Shown piece by piece: positions 1-6,717 of a stretch of DNA of 8,720 nucleotides. Location of the stretch: positions 1 to 8,720 of the forward strand of contig CAYXUG010000069.1 in the NCBI GenBank assembly GCA_964468655.1, in the 5' to 3' direction. This DNA comes from CAYXUG01 sp964468655 (GTDB lineage: Bacteria > Fidelibacterota > Marinisomatia > Marinisomatales > CAYXUG01). The number at the start of each line of letters is the position of its first letter. Position 1 is the first letter of the stretch. The translations under genes were made by a program, and so were the position numbers. The notes below the pieces were generated by a model. It saw only the letters and a program-made list of their open reading frames with translations, did no database searches and was not told the DNA's origin.

Positions 1-137
1 AATTTATAGTGATAATGTGTAATTGAGTTGTGTGTGAGTAAAGTCAATGTTATTGTTAAATAACATCTACTTTTATCTTCGGGAAACTGTTGTTTTAACA
101 ACTCATTTAATACATCTGAAAAGTAATTATCAGTCAT
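1..137 (-). CDS. Short hypothetical ORF, 3' end beyond the window
   Basis: An ATG at 135-137 opens a frame that stays open for 45 codons to the window edge. It begins MTDNYFSDVLNELLKQQFPE. The ATG overlaps the last codons of the upstream small gene by 8 bp (GATGACTGA), an arrangement typical of translationally coupled genes. I recognise no family. The first 25 residues look like an ordinary soluble acidic or amphipathic helix; the later part is rich in Thr, Leu, His and Tyr and less convincing. In DNA of about 28% G+C, roughly one codon in twelve should be a stop by chance, so 45 open codons would arise by chance only about 2% of the time in a given frame. That supports a gene but does not prove one. 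Everything beyond position 1 is unknown. Confidence 0.3.
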   Translation of the reverse strand, partial: MTDNYFSDVLNELLKQQFPEDKSRCYLTITLTLLTHNSITHYHYK

Positions 138-471
138 CTAATTCTCTAAATTCTAAACTCAAATCTTTGATTTCGTATTCGTAATCTTTGTGTGATTTGA
201 GTGATTTGATTCTTTCTCTACGAATCTTACCCTTTTTGATGATTGAAAAGATATGATTGTTTTTCAATTCTTTACCTCTGACACTTTTATATCCGAGTTT
301 TGTTAGTTTTTGTGAGATTTTTCTATAACCAAGACCTTGTTTCTTCAATTTCACACATAAATCAAAGAGAGTTTCTTGATATTTAGAATATGTTTGTTGT
401 CTATAAAGTAATTGAGATTTGACTACGAGAGTTAAATTTAGATATGTCTTAACCCAAGTTTCTAAATACAC
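130..471 (-). CDS. Small basic protein with recombinase-like HTH segment, unknown function
   Basis: The protein is about 113 aa from a GTG at 469-471; the frame is also open back to a GTG at 529-531 inside glmS (133 aa). I prefer the later start because it avoids a 52-bp overlap with glmS; neither start has a clear ribosome binding site. Using the shorter numbering, residues 1-25 form a hydrophobic or amphipathic stretch (YLETWVKTYLNLTLVV). The middle holds KLKKQGLGYRKISQKLTKLG followed by YKSVRGKE and NNHIFSIIKKGKIR. This matches the pattern 'x-x-G-x-s-y/g-r-x-I-A/S-x-x-L-n-x-x-G-x-x-t-x-x-G' of the helical DNA-binding part of large serine recombinases and related HTH proteins. No catalytic recombinase domain is present, so it cannot be an integrase alone. 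I associate similar small proteins with marine environmental and phage-like sequences, but that is recollection. The low G+C sets it apart from all other genes here. The reading frame looks real; the function is unknown. Confidence 0.6.
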   Translation of the reverse strand: MYLETWVKTYLNLTLVVKSQLLYRQQTYSKYQETLFDLCVKLKKQGLGYRKISQKLTKLGYKSVRGKELKNNHIFSIIKKGKIRRERIKSLKSHKDYEYEIKDLSLEFRELDD

Positions 472-479
472 TAACCAAA

Positions 480-2318
480 CTATTCCACTGTAACTGACTT
501 CGCTAAATTTCTTGGTTGATCTACATCGCACCCTCTGTTCACCGCCATGTAATAGGCCAGAAGTTGGAGCGGTATTGTTGCCAGAATGGGGAACAGCACT
601 CGGTGCACCCGCGGGATGGTAATCATGTGATCAGAGAGTTTTTCCAGTTCCTTCGTCGGATTATCGGTAACGGAGATGATTTTGCCATGTCTTGCTTTTA
701 CTTCCTGAATATTGCTGATGACTTTTTCGTAGGTTCTGTCCTTTGGCACCAGAACAACCGTTGGCATCCTTTCATCAATAAGCGCTATAGGTCCGTGCTT
801 CATTTCAGCGGCGGGATATCCTTCCGCATGAATGTAGGAGATTTCTTTTAGTTTCAGAGCGCCTTCCAGCGCAACGGGGAAATTGAGTCCACGACCGAGA
901 TAGAGGAAATTATTCATTTCAGTATAGTCACCGACAATTGTATCAAATTCACCAGAATATTGCAAAACTTCCTTGACGTGAGTACTGATATCCGCCATAC
1001 CTCTGCAGATTTTGTCCACTTCAATGTTGGACAGATAATTTTTCTGTCTAAACTGCAGCGCCATTAACAAAAAAACTGCCAACTGAGACGTAAACGCCTT
1101 TGTGGAAGCAACACCGATTTCCGGTCCTGCGTGGGTGTAAATTCCGCAGTCCGTCTCACGGGCTATGGTACTCCCCACCACGTTGCAGATTCCCACAGTC
1201 AGCGCCCCGGCTTCCTTTGCTTTTCTGATGGCTGCCCGGGTGTCTGCCGTTTCCCCCGACTGGCTCACCGCAATGACAACCGTATCCTGATCCACCGGTG
1301 CATGCCGATAGCGGAATTCGGAAGCGTATTCAACCTTAACATTGAAGTGGGCATATTCTTCCAGCAAATATTCACCAATGAGTGCCGCATGCCAGGCAGT
1401 TCCGCAAGCAGTAATATAACATTTTTTCGCATTACGGATGTGGTCAATGTAATCACGAATTCCACCCAAATGTGTGGTACAATCGTCTAGGATCAGGCGT
1501 CCTCTAAAAGTATCTTCAATAGTGTGCGCCTGATCGTGGATTTCCTTCAGCATGAAATGGGGGAATCCCCCTTTTTCAATTGAACCAAGATCGTACTCAA
1601 TTTTTTCAATATTTTTGCTCACAACATGGTCGCTATTAATCTTCCTGATTTCATAACCGTCTTTATTTATCACCACCATTTCACCGTCATCGAGGTAAAT
1701 AACTTGCCGGGTATGTTCCACAATGGGGGATGCATCCGAGGCGATAAAATATTCATTGTCTCCAATTCCCAGCACCAGCGGACTTCCCATCCGTGCGGCA
1801 ATCAATGTTTCCGGTTCAATGGAACTAACCAGAGCAATGCCGTAAGTACCCACCACATCCTGAAGAGCCGTTTGCACAGCTTCTGCCAAAGACAGTGAAT
1901 CTGTGTGGTAGAATTTGCTGATAAGCTGAACCAGAACTTCCGAATCGGTATCACTGGCTAAGATTGTACCTGTATTTTCAAGTAATATTTTTATGGTATC
2001 ATAGTTTTCGATAATTCCGTTGTGAATCAATGCAATCTGACCTGTTTCATCCAGATGAGGATGGGCGTTTACATCATTGGGAACACCATGGGTTGCCCAC
2101 CGGGTGTGACCGATTCCCACCGATCCGCGAATAGGTGTATCATCCAGCATGGAACCCAATCTTTTGACTTTGCCTTTTCGCTTCATCACCTGAAGCCCAT
2201 TTTCACCCATTACACCCACTCCTGCAGAGTCGTACCCTCGATACTCAAGTCTTTTAAGCCCCTTCAAAAGAATGGGAAGAGCGTCCTTATTTCCCAGATA
2301 TCCGACTATTCCGCACAT
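480..2318 (-). CDS. glmS: Glutamine-fructose-6-phosphate aminotransferase (isomerizing)
   Basis: GlmS makes glucosamine-6-phosphate from fructose-6-phosphate and glutamine in the cytoplasm, the first committed step to UDP-GlcNAc for peptidoglycan and lipid A. The 612-aa protein has the family's usual length (E. coli 609). It starts MCGIVGYLG, so Cys2 becomes the N-terminal glutaminase nucleophile after Met removal. The class II glutaminase domain covers about 2-220, with HTRWATHG at 71-78 and HNGIIENY at 99-106. The first SIS (sugar isomerase) domain, about 290-425, has CGTAWHA at 305-311 and SQSGETADT at 352-360. The second SIS domain, about 460-600, has EISYIHAEGYPAAEMKHGP at 492-510. The C-terminus, DVDQPRNLAKSVTVE, is the conserved sugar-binding tail, so the gene is intact right up to the composition break. 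A good ribosome binding site, AGAGGT at 2325-2330, lies 6 nt before the ATG. It follows guaA by 132 bp. No glmS ribozyme is evident. Confidence 0.98.
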   Translation of the reverse strand: MCGIVGYLGNKDALPILLKGLKRLEYRGYDSAGVGVMGENGLQVMKRKGKVKRLGSMLDDTPIRGSVGIGHTRWATHGVPNDVNAHPHLDETGQIALIHNGIIENYDTIKILLENTGTILASDTDSEVLVQLISKFYHTDSLSLAEAVQTALQDVVGTYGIALVSSIEPETLIAARMGSPLVLGIGDNEYFIASDASPIVEHTRQVIYLDDGEMVVINKDGYEIRKINSDHVVSKNIEKIEYDLGSIEKGGFPHFMLKEIHDQAHTIEDTFRGRLILDDCTTHLGGIRDYIDHIRNAKKCYITACGTAWHAALIGEYLLEEYAHFNVKVEYASEFRYRHAPVDQDTVVIAVSQSGETADTRAAIRKAKEAGALTVGICNVVGSTIARETDCGIYTHAGPEIGVASTKAFTSQLAVFLLMALQFRQKNYLSNIEVDKICRGMADISTHVKEVLQYSGEFDTIVGDYTEMNNFLYLGRGLNFPVALEGALKLKEISYIHAEGYPAAEMKHGPIALIDERMPTVVLVPKDRTYEKVISNIQEVKARHGKIISVTDNPTKELEKLSDHMITIPRVHRVLFPILATIPLQLLAYYMAVNRGCDVDQPRNLAKSVTVE

Positions 2319-2450
2319 TTTTTTACCTCTTATATTATTAATAAGCCCTATAATCCGCTTCCTATTGGTAATTTGAAGGGGTTTAGGGGTAATTGATTAC
2401 AAAAACTAAACTATTATGTTAATAATTTAAAGAATTATTTTTAACTATGT
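2319..2450 (-). other. guaA-glmS intergenic region with AT-rich inverted repeats
   Basis: This is the only gap over 100 bp between porX and glmS. Two inverted repeats are visible. The first has arms 2421-2427 and 2433-2439 (AATAATT with AATTATT, 5-nt loop) just after the guaA stop; all its pairs are A-T and on the minus strand no T-run follows, so it is at best a weak terminator. The second is GTAAT-TG-ATTAC at 2389-2400, a short palindrome that could be an operator. I see no convincing -35/-10 pair for glmS. Whether glmS is co-transcribed with guaA cannot be decided from sequence. Confidence 0.3.
2325..2330 (-). promoter_or_regulatory. Ribosome binding site of glmS
   Basis: The minus strand reads AAGAGGTAAAAAATG, putting AGAGGT 6 nt before the glmS ATG. 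It is the clearest Shine-Dalgarno-like site in the window. porX, accD, surE and guaA lack one, so it fits a gene that must be initiated independently across a 132-bp gap. Confidence 0.6.
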
Positions 2451-3992
2451 TTATTCCCACTCAATTGTTCCCGGTGGCTTTGAACTTACGTCGTACACAA
2501 CGCGGTTAATACCCTCGATATTATTCACAATTTCACCGGATATTTTCGTCAAGACCTCTTCCGGCATGGGGTACCAATCCGCTGTCATGCCGTCCCGGCT
2601 AGTGACTGCCCGCAATGCCAAAAGATTCGCATACGTCCGCTGGTCGCCCATCACTCCCACGGTGTTAATGGGAACCAGCACAGAAAATGCCTGCCAGATT
2701 TCGTCGTAGATATTGGCTGTTTTCAGGTTTCTGATAAAAATATCATCCGCCTCCCTCAGGATTGACAATCGTTCTTTTGTAATTTCACCGATAATCCTCA
2801 CAGCCAGTCCCGGCCCCGGAAAGGGATGCCTTCCAAGAATTTCATCCGGAATCTCCAACTCTCTGCCCAACTGCCTCACTTCATCCTTAAACAGTGTTCT
2901 GAACGGTTCAATCAGTTCCATATTCATTTTTTCGGGCAATCCGCCTACATTGTGGTGGGTCTTAATGACTTCTGCCTGTCCCAGCGCGCCCCCGCTTTCC
3001 ACCACATCAGGATATAATGTCCCCTGAGCCAAAAAATGGGTTTCTTCATCTTCTTCAACAATTTCTTCAAAACTTTTGATAAACTCATTACCGATGATTA
3101 TTCTCTTTTTTTCCGGATCGGTAACACCTTTTAATTTTGCCAAAAAGTTTTCTGAATAATTGTGAACTTCCAGATTAATGTTCAATTTGGAATTAAACAT
3201 GTCAGTAACATACGGCACTTCATTTTTTCTCAGCAATCCGTGATCAATGAAGACGGGCTTTAACCTGTCACCCACCGCCTCGTGTGCAAGGACAGCCAAA
3301 ACGGTTGAATCCACACCACCACTGACCGCACAGAGGATTCTGTCATTTCCTACTGTTTCACGAATGGATTTAATGGATTCTTCCGCAAGTGATGCCGGTG
3401 TCCAGTCGGGTGTGCATCCCGCAATTTTGAACAGAAAATTAGAGATGATTTTTTCGCCTTCATCTGTGTGGGCAACTTCCGGGTGGAATTGAGTCCCGAA
3501 AAACGGTTTCTCGGAATGATGCACAGCGGCAATAATATCATTGGATGACCGGGCCGAAACTTCCCAATGTTCTGGTAGATTATCAACCCTGTCGCCGTGA
3601 CTCATCCAGACTTTGGTTGTTGAGCCCACCTCCGCAAGAATTCCCGCGCCTTCATGCTGAATTGTCGCCAAACCGTATTCCCCCGAACCGTTGGAACTGA
3701 CCGATCCTCCTGTTTCATTAATGAGAAGCTGAAGTCCATAACAAATGCCAAGAATGGGAACACCGAGATTAATAATATCATGATCACATTTTGGCGATTG
3801 ATCACCGTACACACTGGATGGACCACCGGATAAAATGATCGCTTTCGGAGAATATTCCCTCGCCTCATCAATGGAAATGGAATAGGGTACAATTTCGGAA
3901 TATACTTTCAGTTCCCTCACCCGCCTCGCGATAAGCTGAGTGTATTGAGACCCAAAATCGAGAATTAAGACAGTTTGATTATGCTTTGCCAT
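2451..3992 (-). CDS. guaA: GMP synthase (glutamine-hydrolysing)
   Basis: GuaA converts XMP to GMP using ATP and ammonia from glutamine, the last step of guanine nucleotide synthesis. The 513-aa protein is full length (E. coli 525). Residues about 7-195 form the class I glutamine amidotransferase: LDFGSQYTQLIARRVRE at 11-27, nucleophile Cys84 in GICYG, and His170 and Glu172 in FHPE complete the triad. The ATP-pyrophosphatase domain follows, with the P-loop SGGVDS at 224-229. The C-terminal dimerisation and XMP-binding domain has HPFPGPGLAVRIIGE at about 390-404 and ends in the conserved PPGTIEWE. The ATG lies inside surE with a 14-bp overlap and no clear Shine-Dalgarno site, so translation is probably coupled to surE. 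The N-terminus places the first beta strand where the family expects it, so the start is credible. Confidence 0.98.
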   Translation of the reverse strand: MAKHNQTVLILDFGSQYTQLIARRVRELKVYSEIVPYSISIDEAREYSPKAIILSGGPSSVYGDQSPKCDHDIINLGVPILGICYGLQLLINETGGSVSSNGSGEYGLATIQHEGAGILAEVGSTTKVWMSHGDRVDNLPEHWEVSARSSNDIIAAVHHSEKPFFGTQFHPEVAHTDEGEKIISNFLFKIAGCTPDWTPASLAEESIKSIRETVGNDRILCAVSGGVDSTVLAVLAHEAVGDRLKPVFIDHGLLRKNEVPYVTDMFNSKLNINLEVHNYSENFLAKLKGVTDPEKKRIIIGNEFIKSFEEIVEEDEETHFLAQGTLYPDVVESGGALGQAEVIKTHHNVGGLPEKMNMELIEPFRTLFKDEVRQLGRELEIPDEILGRHPFPGPGLAVRIIGEITKERLSILREADDIFIRNLKTANIYDEIWQAFSVLVPINTVGVMGDQRTYANLLALRAVTSRDGMTADWYPMPEEVLTKISGEIVNNIEGINRVVYDVSSKPPGTIEWE

Positions 3993-4764
3993 TTTTAAAT
4001 GGTTCCCACTGACTCAACGTTTCAAAATATGCATGATTGGTTAATTTGTAATGAATGGGCGTTACCGATACAAAATTTTCATTCACTGCAATATCATCCA
4101 GGTCAGGACTGTGTTCTGACCCCACCAGATTCCCATCCATCCAGTAATAAATTCTCCCCCGCGGGTCTTCCCTTTTATCAAACGTTTCATCATAATAACT
4201 GGTGCCCAATTGTGTAAGCCGAACTCCTTTAATCTCATTTTTCTTCACATTGGGAACATTAATGTTAAGGGCCGTTCCTTTTGGCAATCCGTTTTCCAGT
4301 ACAAGTGACGCAAACCGGTGCGCAATTTCAGAAGCGACGGAAAATTCCTCGTCCGTGAATGTATCCAGCGAAACCGCAATTGAGGGAATCCCTAATAAAA
4401 CACCCTCAGTCGCTGCTGATACGGTACCAGAGTAGAGGACACTTGTTCCCAAATTTGATCCGAGATTAATACCGGAAACGATTAATGACGGCTTCCTGTC
4501 CAATAAAACTTTTACGCTTAATTTAACACAATCCGCCGGTGTGCCGCCGATAGCATAACCAAAAAATTTACCCTCTCTTTCAACTTCTTTTATACGAATA
4601 GGGTCTGCAATGGTGATGGCGTGTCCCACAGCGCTTTTTTCCGCTTCCGGCGCAACAACAATCGTTTCGCCCAGTGACTGGACGGCTTGCTGAAGAGCTA
4701 GAATTCCTTCGGTGTGAATGCCATCGTCATTGGTAATCAAAATAAGTGGCTTATCCAACGGCAA
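3979..4764 (-). CDS. surE: 5'/3'-nucleotidase SurE
   Basis: SurE is a metal-dependent phosphatase that removes phosphate from nucleoside 5'- and 3'-monophosphates and is linked to stationary-phase survival and stress. The 261-aa protein fits the family (about 250-265 aa). The metal-binding residues are visible: Asp13 and Asp14 in LITNDDG, Ser44 in APEAEKSAVGHAIT, and Asn100 in VSGINLGSNLG. GGTPADCVK at 73-81 and YSGTVSAATEG at 111-121 are further family signatures. No ATG or usable GTG is available: a stop lies 11 codons upstream in frame, and the candidate starts are TTG at 4762-4764 or TTG at 4756-4758. The second would give MDKPLILITNDDG, which matches the usual family N-terminus equally well. 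The gene overlaps accD by 14 bp with the longer start and by 8 bp with the shorter one. Confidence 0.96.
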   Translation of the reverse strand: MPLDKPLILITNDDGIHTEGILALQQAVQSLGETIVVAPEAEKSAVGHAITIADPIRIKEVEREGKFFGYAIGGTPADCVKLSVKVLLDRKPSLIVSGINLGSNLGTSVLYSGTVSAATEGVLLGIPSIAVSLDTFTDEEFSVASEIAHRFASLVLENGLPKGTALNINVPNVKKNEIKGVRLTQLGTSYYDETFDKREDPRGRIYYWMDGNLVGSEHSPDLDDIAVNENFVSVTPIHYKLTNHAYFETLSQWEPFKNGKA

Positions 4765-5593
4765 AATCCAGAATTGATGTGATAGACTGTTTCAGTTCTT
4801 TCCTGTGAACGATGTGGTCAATAAATCCCTTGTCGAGCAAAAACTCGGCAGTTTGGAATCCGTCAGGGAGGTCCTGACCGATAGTCTGTTTTATGACCCG
4901 CGGACCGGCAAACCCGATGAGAGCGCCCGGTTCAGCAAGGATGATATCCCCCTGCATGCCATAACTTGCTGTCACTCCTCCAGTTGTGGGGTCAGTTAAA
5001 AGTGAAATATAAATCCCGCCTGTTTCCTTGTATCTTGCCAGTTTGCTGGATGTTTTCGCCATCTGCATAAGAGAATAGACTCCCTCCTGCATCCTTGCAC
5101 CGCCGGAAGATGAAATGATTACCAATGGTGAAGAATGTTCAATCCCGGCATCAATGGCTCGAGCTAATTTTTCACCCACAACAGAACCCATGCTTCCGCC
5201 TATGAAGGAGAAATCCATAATTCCGAGAACGATTTCATATTGGTTTATTTTTCCCACACCTGTGATCAACACATCCTTTTTCCCGGTTTTGGTTACAGCG
5301 GCTTCAATTTGATCAGTGTACTTTTTCTTCGCCTTAAATCCCAGCGGATCAGCGGATTTGAACTCCCGGTTAAATTCCTCAAATGAACCATCATTGAGAA
5401 GAATATTCAAATATTCATCTGCTTTAATGCGGAAATGATACTGGCACTTTTGACATACCCACATAACCTTCGCCAACTCCCTCTTAAACAGAATTTCATC
5501 ACAGGAAGGGCACTTTTCCCACAATCCGTCCGGAATATTCTTTTTGATTGTGGTCTGTAGCTTTTCTTTCTTTCTTCTAAACCAGTCAGCCAT
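4751..5593 (-). CDS. accD: Acetyl-CoA carboxylase carboxyltransferase subunit beta
   Basis: AccD pairs with AccA in the carboxyltransferase that moves CO2 from biotin carried on AccB to acetyl-CoA, giving malonyl-CoA for fatty acid synthesis. The 280-aa protein is close to the normal length (E. coli 304; many homologues 280-290). It opens with MADWFRRKK, typical of AccD, then a complete C4 zinc ribbon, Cys28, Cys31, Cys47 and Cys50 (CPSC and CQKC). The crotonase-fold domain follows, with SSSGGARMQEG at 161-171, DPTTGGVTASY at 201-211 and GALIGFAGPRVIKQT at 223-237. accA, accB and accC are not in the window. The ATG at 5591-5593 has no clear Shine-Dalgarno site and follows tsaB by 39 bp. The 3' end overlaps the surE start. 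Confidence 0.97.
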   Translation of the reverse strand: MADWFRRKKEKLQTTIKKNIPDGLWEKCPSCDEILFKRELAKVMWVCQKCQYHFRIKADEYLNILLNDGSFEEFNREFKSADPLGFKAKKKYTDQIEAAVTKTGKKDVLITGVGKINQYEIVLGIMDFSFIGGSMGSVVGEKLARAIDAGIEHSSPLVIISSSGGARMQEGVYSLMQMAKTSSKLARYKETGGIYISLLTDPTTGGVTASYGMQGDIILAEPGALIGFAGPRVIKQTIGQDLPDGFQTAEFLLDKGFIDHIVHRKELKQSITSILDFAVG

Positions 5594-5632
5594 AGTTGTT
5601 CAATTTCATGATTATATTGATAAAATCCAAAA

Positions 5633-6286
5633 TTATTTGACAGGTCTCTGAATTTTGAGTTGAGTAATATATTCCGGTTCCAATTGATAAAAATCGGTTA
5701 ATTTGAATCTGTCATAATATTTCGATGCTGTCTCGCCAATCAATTTTGCTGATGGTTTTATATTTACTACTTTTTTAACTTCAGGGGATTCAACTAAAAA
5801 TTCTTCACAACCGTATTGAACAATTTTATCAAATAAGTTAAGGGATGGTTTTATGATCTCCCACTTTTCGATATTAGCCCTTTCCGGATTAACCTCATCC
5901 TTAATTAAAGTAAAATCCTGAAAATAAATCATATCCTTATGGGATTTCACCATGACTCTGATTTTTCCTTCACAATTCGCGCCTTCAGCCAGTGATTGCA
6001 GTGTTGGTACAGGAACAAGGGGGAGATTGGAACTGAATGCCAATCCTTTCGCGTAACTGAGTCCCACGCGCAGCCCCGTAAAAGAGCCGGGACCGATGGA
6101 AACTGCTATTCCGTCTAATTTTCCCAAATCGATTTCGGTTTGATCGCGGAGACTCTCAAAAAACAATGGCAGTTTTTCAGAATGTTCCCTGTATAATTCT
6201 TCTTCCACAATTGCGATTAATTGATTGTTGTCATGATACGCAATCCCGCAAATTCCGGTTGTTGTTTCTATGGACAGAATTTTCAT
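5633..6286 (-). CDS. tsaB: tRNA t6A biosynthesis protein TsaB
   Basis: TsaB (YeaZ) is the non-catalytic ASKHA-fold partner of TsaD. With TsaD and TsaE it transfers the threonylcarbamoyl group to A37 of ANN-decoding tRNAs. The 217-aa protein fits the bacterial family (about 220-235). It starts MKILSIETTTGICGIA, the usual first strand and phosphate-loop-like segment. It has HSEKLPLFFESL at 35-46 and the strongly conserved SIGPGSFTGLRVGLSYAKGLA at 63-83. The C-terminal half is more variable, as normal for TsaB, and ends near LEPEYITQ. The ATG lies 5 bp after the tsaE stop with little ribosome-binding sequence. tsaD and tsaC are not in this window. TsaB rather than TsaD is indicated by the short length and the absence of the TsaD metal-binding HxxxH motif. 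Confidence 0.95.
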   Translation of the reverse strand: MKILSIETTTGICGIAYHDNNQLIAIVEEELYREHSEKLPLFFESLRDQTEIDLGKLDGIAVSIGPGSFTGLRVGLSYAKGLAFSSNLPLVPVPTLQSLAEGANCEGKIRVMVKSHKDMIYFQDFTLIKDEVNPERANIEKWEIIKPSLNLFDKIVQYGCEEFLVESPEVKKVVNIKPSAKLIGETASKYYDRFKLTDFYQLEPEYITQLKIQRPVK

Positions 6287-6291
6287 GAGCT

Positions 6292-6717
6292 TTAAGTCGC
6301 TATTTCTATCTGCCTGTTGTTTTCATCTGCACTGTCAAATTGAAATGTAACTGCAATATGTTTATTAGGGATTATTTCTGGGAATTTATCAGCCCACTCG
6401 ATGACGGTAATACCCTTTGAATTAATATACTCTTCAAAACCGATTTTGACCAAATCCATGGGACTGTCCAATCTATAAAAATCAAAATGGTAAAGGATAA
6501 ATCGCCCGGAAAATTCATTCACCAGTTTAAAAGTGGGTGAATTGACAAAATCGGTAACCCCGAGACCATGAGCAAGCCCCTGAACGAACGTTGTTTTCCC
6601 ACTCCCCAATTCACCCGTTAAGGTAACTACATCACCCTCTTGAAGTGATTCGGCAAATTTGCGTGCGATTTCCCGGGTCTTTTTTGAAGAAGAGGATAAA
6701 TGATTTATTTTATTCAC
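6292..6717 (-). CDS. tsaE: tRNA t6A biosynthesis ATPase TsaE
   Basis: TsaE (YjeE) is the small P-loop ATPase that binds the TsaB-TsaD dimer and is needed for repeated rounds of t6A synthesis. The 141-aa protein is a typical length. The Walker A motif GELGSGKTT is at 35-43, SPTFKLVNEF at 60-69, the switch-like HFDFYRL at 77-83, and the family's aromatic/acidic IEWADK motif at 106-111. The start is GTG at 6715-6717, sharing GTGA with the stop of the porX-like gene (4-bp overlap), so termination-reinitiation coupling is likely. No alternative ATG lies near the N-terminus. It is followed after 5 bp by tsaB, its functional partner. I recall porX-tsaE adjacency also from Bacteroidota genomes, which would make this linkage old; that is memory, not shown here. 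Confidence 0.96.
   Translation of the reverse strand: MNKINHLSSSSKKTREIARKFAESLQEGDVVTLTGELGSGKTTFVQGLAHGLGVTDFVNSPTFKLVNEFSGRFILYHFDFYRLDSPMDLVKIGFEEYINSKGITVIEWADKFPEIIPNKHIAVTFQFDSADENNRQIEIAT

Larger units (their letters stand above)
1..480. other. AT-rich block of foreign character abutting the glmS 3' end
   Basis: By hand count 133 of these 480 bases are G or C (about 28%), while 481-600 is about 47%. The change coincides with the glmS stop codon. The block contains the small HTH-like gene and the following ORF and no recognisable housekeeping gene. Two short perfect inverted repeats, 47-53 with 60-66 (7-bp arms, 6-nt loop) and 89-94 with 97-102, lie inside the second ORF and may be chance in AT-rich DNA. 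Horizontal insertion at the glmS end is my inference. No transposase, integrase or terminal repeat is visible in the part I can see. Confidence 0.45.

Noticed and set aside
1..480. A confident Tn7-like element at the glmS attachment site.
   Set aside because: No tns genes, TnsB-binding repeats or target-site duplication are visible; only the position and composition fit, so it stays a hypothesis.
472..531. N-terminal extension of the HTH-like gene back to GTG 529-531 inside glmS.
   Set aside because: These 20 codons are an alternate-frame reading of the conserved glmS 3' end, and a GTG at 469-471 gives a more natural start; the extension cannot be fully excluded.
1131..1490. Plus-strand and alternate-frame ORFs of 60-125 codons lying over glmS, guaA, surE, accD and porX.
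   Set aside because: They are opposite-strand or out-of-frame readings of well-supported genes and show no domain-like sequence.
2319..2450. glmS ribozyme upstream of glmS.
   Set aside because: The gap is too short and AT-rich for the usual ribozyme core of about 150 or more bases, no matching stems were seen, and the ribozyme is largely restricted to Gram-positive bacteria.
5586..5609. Seven-codon ORF (ATG at 5607-5609, stop at 5586-5588) overlapping the accD start on the minus strand, resembling a regulatory leader peptide.
   Set aside because: It is very short, has no ribosome binding site or codon pattern typical of attenuation, and such frames are common by chance in AT-rich gaps.
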